Shown here piece after piece: positions 57,145-64,000 of a stretch of DNA of 64,000 nt. The notes beneath the pieces were generated by a model that did no database searches, had not been told where the DNA came from, and saw only the letters and a list, made by a program, of their open reading frames with translations. The first letter of the stretch is position 1; each line of letters opens with the position of its first letter. This DNA comes from Lonicera japonica (lineage: Eukaryota > Streptophyta > Magnoliopsida > Dipsacales > Caprifoliaceae): positions 24,739,017-24,803,016 of the forward strand of contig CM038466.1 of the NCBI GenBank assembly GCA_021464415.1, written 5' to 3'. Both the position numbers and the translations under genes were made by a program.

Positions 57145-57970
57145 AGCACGAACACGCTTCTGATTAAGAAAGGACACTAAAAAAATGCCAAATTTATGTA
57201 CACGTTTTTTGTCTTCTTTCTTTAGAGTATCCAAAACAGATAGTATAAATAGGATAAATATAATATATTTATTAACAAATTAGTATTTGTCCCAAGATTT
57301 TTAGAATATCTTTACTTAAACCTATCACATTTAACAAATTATTAAATAGTCCAATTTTTAAGATTTAACCCAATTATTTTGGTTTTTAGCCCAAATTCGA
57401 AAATATTTTTTTCTTTTATAATATTCTAGTATTTTTAAGACTAATTTAACTAAATTATCTTTACTGAATAATACAATTGATGATAAATATTTATCACCTC
57501 TAATAATGTTTATTCTTAGCTCTAACATAATTAATAATATATATCTCTATTAAGATTCTTTTTTAAATTAGTGAAATAACAAATAATACAAATGAATTAA
57601 AGGTTGCATATCTCTCAACAAATTGTTATCCATCTATTTATGGAGGTTTGAAGATTGACCCTAATTCTTGTGGCGAATATCTTCCATTGCGAAGAGAAAT
57701 ATAGCAACAAAAAAACACATATTTATGGCATCAATCATTAATGTCAAAATCTAGTGCCAATGACGAAATATGAGATCTACAAAAGGTCCAATGTAGATAT
57801 ATGTGTTGTTGCGACAATCCAATATATGATCTAAAGAACCACCAATAATTTTTATTTGGTGCACGAATAATGTTTTGTTAGAACGTTCATTCTAAGGTCA
57901 ATAAATTTCTTCTTTCCACTTTTTTAAACCCCCCTCTCTACATTTCTTTATATTTAACATTAATTCATGA
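55300..57970. other. intergenic AT-rich DNA, no supported gene
   Basis: Contains a (TA)n run at about 55351-55372 and a 30-base T homopolymer at 57114-57143. No coding sequence recognised. Confidence 0.6.
57114..57143 (+). repeat. 30-base T homopolymer
   Basis: An uninterrupted T run. It might be the poly(A) tail of a minus-strand retroposon, but the sequence to its right (GAGCACGAACACGC) has no SINE boxes. Confidence 0.9.
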
Positions 57971-57974
57971 TCTT

Positions 57975-58320
57975 TAATGCTTTTAATATGACTCTATTTT
58001 TAATTTACTTCTATAATGTATTTTTCAATATAACTTTATTTTTAGTTTGACTTGTGTAATGTCATTTTAATTTTCCATGGGTAATTTTTTTAATATGACT
58101 GTGTTTTAAGTTTTACTTGTGTAATGCCTTTTTTGTTTTTTTTAATATGACTGCTTTTTTTTTGTTTTATTTATATGTAATATTTACTACTAATATGACT
58201 TCTAGAGCCTCAAGTTTTAATGTTTGATATTTTAATATGACTATGTTTCTAGTTTTACTTGTTTAATCTCTTTTTTAATATAGTTGTATTTAAGTTTTAC
58301 TTATGTATAATATTTATGTC
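57975..58320 (+). repeat. degenerate tandem repeat, ~60-75-bp unit
   Basis: TTTTTAATATGACTNTNTTTTTAGTTTTACTTGTGTAATG recurs about five times with variable spacing. An overlapping ORF at 58259-58471 is a by-product. Confidence 0.65.
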
Positions 58321-59258
58321 TAATATTTTGTATTTAATGCTAGTCAACTTCTTGATTTTTTTAGTATATATTTATCCTAAGGCAATTAACAATTACCAAA
58401 AGTTATCACTTGTAATTTATATTTACAAAATTTCAAATTTGAAACTTTTAAAATTGAATTCGAAACCATAAAAATTCCTAAAAAATATACATTATAGCAT
58501 CAACTAAATAAAATTTTAAGTGAATAATAAATTTTAATTTGAACAATTAAAAAAGAATAAGATAGGAAAAACATAAAAGAAAAAAAACACAATAAAAAAT
58601 TTTAAAAATATATATTTAGTAATTATCCACTTCTTTGGGCCAATTGCTAATTTCCTAAATGATGTGGGTTAAAAGCAAAAAAATTTAAATTCGCAGGGCT
58701 AAAAACTAAAAGCCCCTATATTTATTCTACGAGAGTATACAGAGATTAAGTTTGGTAGGATGAAACACTATTTTGTATATATATATATTATTTTTTAAAA
58801 AAAATATCTCTTAAAAAGATGTTTAGTTTATTCACATGTTTAATGGAGAAAGGGTGTGGGTTGGGGGAATTAAACATGTGACCTCTCCTCTGTAAAGGAG
58901 AGTTGTTGCCATTAGCCAGCCCATTCCGGGTTCTGTAATATAGGCATATGATAAAGTTGAATTTGGTTAAATTCTCGTTCATCAGCCAAATTGTTTAACG
59001 AGAGATCTCCGACCTCAAACTGTTTATGGCCAAACACCAAACTATTTGGCACGAGGATCTCCATTCCGCTAAACATCCTCACACCAAATTTTTTTGTGTG
59101 AGGAGACTCTCTCTCGTACTCTCTATCTCTCTCCTACTTTTATTCTATATTTTTACAATCTCTTTTTTAAAATAATACACAATACTTATTTTATCTTTTT
59201 TTTATTCTTACCAATGTTAACTCCCAAATAAGTATGATAATTATATTCTACTTACCAT
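58321..59258. other. intergenic AT-rich DNA with a possible SINE relic
   Basis: No gene supported. On the minus strand near 58935-58850, GGGCTGGCTAATGGCAACAA and CACATGTTTAATTCCC resemble the A and B boxes of a degenerate tRNA-derived SINE. Confidence 0.45.
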
Positions 59259-59498
59259 ACAATTAAGTTTTCCATTGTAAACGTTCTTATAATCTAATAA
59301 TACTCTTTTACTTATCAATTGGGTCAAAATTCAAAAATCACTTTATGTTTTTTCTTTTGTTTGAAAGCCTTAAGCGACTGCCTAATTAATTTTATGACGA
59401 ACCACCTCTAGCATATTAAATTATAATCGCTAACATAAGCAGACAAGAGTACTTTTTTTGGAAAAGGAAAGCAAATTAACAAGAGCATTCCGCTCTCA
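59259..59498 (+). repeat. left copy of a ~240-bp direct duplication
   Basis: Shares AATTAAGTTT, ATAATCTAATAATACTCTTT, GAAAGCCTTAAGCGACYGCC and AGCAAATTAACAAGAG with 61260-61533 in the same order. Confidence 0.85.
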
Positions 59499-59734
59499 CA
59501 TATAGTAATATATATATAAACCAAATAAGCAAAATATAATAGTAGTATCAATAATTTAACAATATAAATTTTTTGAATTGAGTAGCGGACTATCGTGATA
59601 TTTCTTCATTGACTGGAAAATGATCTTTGGCATCCTTTTTTAATGTATTCTTGAATTAAACAACTTAGCCTACTCTAAAGTAATTATTTTTCTTTCATTT
59701 TTGAACTTTACTCAAGAAGTAGTTGTATCAAGTA

Positions 59735-61255
59735 AAAGAGGAGTAGAAAACGGATAAAAGAGTTGTATAAAGGGAAAGGTTACAAATGAGGCTTTTCTTA
59801 CACGTTTATTTACAAAACTATGATTCTATAGGGTTCGAGAACTATATTACGGATTGGGAAGATGTTAAGCATCCGTTCCACCCTTTTGGTCTCTAATGGC
59901 TTTATATGTTTATTTTATATTTAGAAAATTTGAATGCTTTTACTGATATTCTATTGTTTTTGGGAAATGTCTTTATAAAACCTGATTTTTGAAAAAAAAT
60001 GGGAAAAGGGGTAAAAACCTTATATTTTGTGATTCGATATTTTGGTTTTGTCAAAGTCTGATTTAATATTGACAAAAGTTATTCTTATTTGTTTTAAAAT
60101 CATACAATTGTTTCGGTATTGTTTCCTAAGATAACAATATCAATTATCCCGTTTGGTTAATTTATAAAAGATCGGATCTTATCGGAATTGATTTGATATG
60201 AAATTGAACTCTTGAAGCTAGTGTATCGAATACGTTACAGTCTATATGAAAGACATAATATATCCAAATTTAATTCCTATGTAAATTTTATCAATCCGAG
60301 TTTTAAAAACTTGGTTTTATCCGAACGATAATATATTTACTTCTTCTGGCTTTACAAATGATTTTATTAGGATTTTTAAAAGAAGTTTGTTTCATTTGAA
60401 AACAGTAAATTATCAGTAACTTGGTAATAAATTTATCTAATTAGAAAGTGGATAGAACAATAGAGATAAAAAGTCTATGTTATGAAAGATTTAAGCTTTA
60501 AACAATTAAGATAAAACAGGTATATAAGAATATGGAAATTAATTTATAGAAGGAACTTTGATTATTTCCCAATGATATATATATATATATATAAATGAAA
60601 GAGAGAAAATATAATACGGTAGAGAAAACCCCCAATGGATATTAGCTTTCTTTTTTGAAATATCTTCAGCGATTCAATTCCAAAGTATAACACTTTTAGT
60701 GTCAATAGTGGATTCAAGAATTATCTAGAAATCAGACGAATATATAAAAGCAGACATTGAAATAGCTTGAAAATCTGAAAATCAGTGATAATAGTAGAAT
60801 TTTTAAGGTAAAAGTCATGTCTTTAAACCCATGGGCGTGTAGCCTATATATAGTGTTAGGAGTGTCTGTCGACAGTATAGCAGTTTATCGTGCAACAAAT
60901 CCTCATAGTAAGGCGGTTTATTGTGCAACAAACATCATGTATCGTGCGACAAACATCAAACCCTTTAAGTGATGGGTTTTGACATACTGAAGTGCCAGAG
61001 AGTGGTTGGTCTCTGTTTGTATGAGTTTTCCGTACGGAAAATAAGGTTTGTCGTGCGATAAAAACCCTTTGCTAGGTGTAAATTCATGCAACAAATAGGG
61101 TTTGTCATGCAACAAACCCTCTAACAGGTAGATTCTTCTATGCAACAAAAATCCTTTTAAAGTAATCTCTAGTGTGTGAGTGAATTCCAAATTCAAAGCG
61201 TACTTTTCGAGAACTTTTAGGATTCTTGCGAGGGTCAAGAATTGAGGTGTCTACA
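59735..61255 (-). mobile_element. truncated minus-strand gypsy-family LTR
   Basis: The reverse complement starts TGTAGACACCTCAATTCTTG (61255) and follows the family through the decayed palindrome zone (61130-60860), CCGTATTATATTTTC and GAACCCTATAGAATCATAG. It fades near CCGTTTTCTAC (about 59735), so the last ~200 bp of the LTR are missing. The palindromes have mostly become TTGTCGTGCGATA or TTGTCATGCAACA, showing CG loss. Confidence 0.75.
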
Positions 61256-61259
61256 CATG

Positions 61260-61533
61260 CAATTAAGTTTCCCATTATAAATGTTCCTACAATCTAATAA
61301 TACTCTTTTACTATCAATGGGACAAAAATTCAAAATTCACTTTATATTTTTTCTTGTCTGAAAGCCTTAAGCGACCGCCTAATTAATTTTATGACGAGCC
61401 ACCTCTAGCATATTAAATTATAATCGCTAATATTTTAAGCAAACAAGAGGACATTTTAAAAAAAAAAAGAAGAAGATGAAGAGTATTTTTTTTTGGAAGG
61501 TAAAGCAAATTAACAAGAGTATTTCTCTTTTAA
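61260..61533 (+). repeat. right copy of the ~240-bp direct duplication
   Basis: Begins four bases after the LTR edge at 61255. See 59259-59498. Confidence 0.85.
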
Positions 61534-62394
61534 AATCAATTTTTTTTGAAGGGGCAAGTCTAGTACTAAATATTACCTTTTTAAAATAAAATAAGATAAA
61601 ATTTGGTACTAATAATATTGTTGTTTAAGATTGGGGTGAGGGGTTGCAAACTACACTACTATACACGTATTTATAATTTTTAAAAATAATTTAAGGGGTA
61701 AAATAGTATTTAAAAAAGTAGGGTCCAATCTCTCTTTTTGGAACTTTTTAACTTGCAGTCCATAACTTTCATTTTTTTTTTTAATAGCTTGCGATTCCAG
61801 TGCGCTACAGTAACCAATTACTCAAGTACGGGAACCGGTTACCTAACCCAGGTTACCCAATCATTGTAATTAGTATTTCTCCGATTATCGAACTACGGTA
61901 ACTCATATTTTTCGATTATCCAACTACAATAAATAATTTTTCTCCTGTTATCCAAACTTAAAAACTGACAAAGACAACAAGTTTTCAAAAAAAAAATTAT
62001 AGACCGTAAGCTAATTTTTCTTAATAAAAGAGACCGGCCAACAAATTTCCCTGATCAGTGCACCCCTAATCACTAATCATTGGTAGAGTTCGAAAAAAAG
62101 GGAATTTTTTGCCCACCAAGTCCTTCCTTTGCAAAGCTGTTTTCCTCCTATATAAATGGAGGTATAGATGGAGCTAAATCATGTGTGCTCTAAGAGAGAA
62201 TTAGTAAAGAGCCAGAAAGCTAGAGCATAGAAGAAAAATTATAATCAAATTGTCTCGTTGAGCTTTTAAAGTTTCTTATTTTAGTTTTTTAAGTGTGAGA
62301 AATACATAGTGTACTTGTGTAAGTCTGCTGATCAGTTTATTTTATAAATTACTTTAATTTTTAATATGGTGAAACTTTGGTACACTGTGAATTA
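61534..62394. other. intergenic DNA with a promoter-like segment
   Basis: No ORF supported. CCTATATAAATGGAGG at about 62147-62162 is a good TATA match followed by a purine-rich, transcript-like stretch (GAGAGAATTAGTAAAGAGCC). It may be a remnant of an LTR or other transcribed repeat, but no partner copy lies in the window. Confidence 0.4.
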
Positions 62395-63925
62395 GAGGCA
62401 AATTGCCAATACTAAATAATTTTTGGATTGCACGATTGGTTTATTTTGTGCGTTTTTAATAATTTTAATTGTGTCAACTTTCTTTTGTTATTTAATTTGT
62501 ATTCCAAAACTCAAATAAAAATTAGCTAGTGGTGCTTAATTTCTCCAACATGCTGAGAATTAGAGAATGAATGCAAAAGAATTAAAAAAAAAGGCAATTC
62601 TAGTCCTAACTTTTACAAGCGGTATTTGTCAATACCTAATACATAGATAAAATATTCAAATAATTATTTAAAGTGTTAGCTAGTGTTTCGAAATATGTCT
62701 TAAAAAATATTATGAATAAATTAAAACGGATAATGTGCCACATGAATATATATAAGTGCTTTAAATGACGTTGGTCATCATGCTATTTCATTTACAATTC
62801 CTTTAGGCTTAACATTATACGTAAAACATCAACATAATAAAGACAATATTATTCATCCCAACAAAAGAATTTTCAGAATTCCAATTCAAAAAATATCACT
62901 TCAATGCATCATTCTCTATTTTCAATCACTTTTTTTTTCATTTGTATTTTCAATAACCTCACTCCTTTAAGTTTCGTACAAATATGTGATTCATGCAAAA
63001 CTACAACTTTTAACACATTTTTCAGATAAATTACAATTCTTGCAAAACATAAAGCCAAACTAAAGAGATGCGAGAATATTTGCATGGTCCCCTTAAAAGC
63101 TCCAATTGGGACCAATTAGAGACCTCTATAATAACAAAAAATGGTGGAAGCAAAATACACCCACCAAATTACATGGTTAAAAATGGTTGTGCATTAAGGA
63201 CAAATTGCCGATACTAAGTAATTTTTGGATTGTGTGATTGGTTTATTTTTTGTGTTTTTATTCATTTTAATTGTGTCAATTTTCTTTTGTTATTTAATTT
63301 GTATCCTAAAATTCTGATAAAAATTAGCAAGTGGTGCCTAATTTCTCCAACATACTTAGAATTAATTAAAGAATGATCAAATAAAAATAAAAAAGAAGTA
63401 TTGGGCAACTCTAGTCGTAACTTTTACGTACGAGTGGTATTTGTCAATACCTAATACATAGAGAAAATATTCAAGTAATTATTGAAAGTGTTAACTAGTG
63501 TTTCAAAGTATGTCTTAAAAATATTATAAATAAATTAAAACGGAAAACGTGTCACATGAATATATATATATATATATATAAGTGCTTTAAATGATGTTGG
63601 TCATCATGCTATTTCATTTACAAGTCCTTTATGCTTAACATTATACGTAAAACATCAACATAATAAATACAGTATTATTCATCCTAACAATTTCTATTTT
63701 CAATCACTTTTTTTTTTCATTATTATTTTCAATAACCTCACTCCTTTAAGTTTCGTACAAATATGTGATTCATGCAAAACCAGAACTTTTAACATATTTT
63801 TTTAGATAAATAACAATTCTTCCAAAACATAAAGCAAAAATAAAGAGACGCAAGAATATTTGCATGGTCCCCTTGAAAGCTCCAATAGGGACTAATAAGA
63901 GACCTCTATAATAACAAAAAGAGAA
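62395..63925 (+). repeat. tandem duplication, 802-bp period, two copies
   Basis: Copy 1 is about 62395-63141 and copy 2 about 63197-63925. They match over almost the whole length (for example AATTGCCRATACTAARTAAT and TGCATGGTCCCCTTRAAAGC). Copy 2 lacks about 50 bases present at 62862-62912 and has an expanded (TA)n at 63560-63580. Non-coding. Confidence 0.88.
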
Positions 63926-64000
63926 AATGGGTTAAGAGACCTCCTCCCATAATTTTATACAGTAGAAGGACATCATATGTTAACTTAATGAATGAAGGAT

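Overview
This window is AT-rich nuclear DNA of a flowering plant, most likely a eudicot. The basis is one intron-containing plant-type phosphatase gene, plant-style SINEs, MITEs, Pack-MULE-like elements, and Ty1/copia and Ty3/gypsy (Tat-like) LTR retrotransposons. I cannot name the species. There is no bacterial, organellar or CRISPR content.

1-12 kb: intergenic DNA with small DNA transposons. Two elements with long terminal inverted repeats each carry a captured piece of a host gene: an ETO1-like (ETHYLENE OVERPRODUCER) fragment at about 0.7-1.15 kb, and an unidentified 5'UTR plus first coding residues at 8.0-8.47 kb. A CACTA-type MITE, two Tourist-like MITEs with TAA target duplications, a perfect 23-bp palindrome and a 180-bp tandem repeat with three G-boxes lie between them.

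12.2-22.0 kb: the only intact gene, a serine/threonine protein phosphatase 7 (PP7) homologue. It has five exons on the + strand, all introns are phase 0 with GT-AG borders, and the predicted protein is 458 aa. Its introns hold a hAT-like MITE, a Stowaway MITE, a tRNA-derived SINE with a 14-bp target duplication, a Harbinger-like element with a 33-bp (11-codon) minisatellite, and local duplications that copied the exon 1 splice donor into intron 1.

22-31.5 kb: more MITEs, simple repeats, a hAT MITE with a perfect 8-bp target duplication, and an old minus-strand solo LTR with another MITE inside it.

31.5-55.0 kb: a nested retrotransposon cluster. A decayed copia element (31487-55049, 183-bp LTRs, AAATA target duplication) was hit by a MULE-like non-autonomous element in its leader (32423-33859), by a solo gypsy LTR in its integrase (36926-38486, ATACG target duplication) and by a 13.6-kb full-length gypsy element of the same LTR family (41018-54635, CTTGG target duplication). 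The gypsy element has gag, protease, RT, two RNase H domains and integrase. It also has an antisense ORF with its own TATA box and a 62-65-bp minisatellite before its 3' LTR. Its LTRs carry arrays of the 12-bp palindrome TGTCGCGCGACA just upstream of the TATA box, and the antisense ORF repeats that layout.

55-64 kb: gene-free AT-rich DNA with a second SINE (20-bp target duplication), degenerate tandem repeats, a truncated minus-strand copy of the same LTR family bordered by a direct duplication, and an 802-bp-period tandem duplication at the right edge.

All retrotransposon reading frames are interrupted, so the retroelements look non-autonomous. The only gene likely to make a host protein is PP7.
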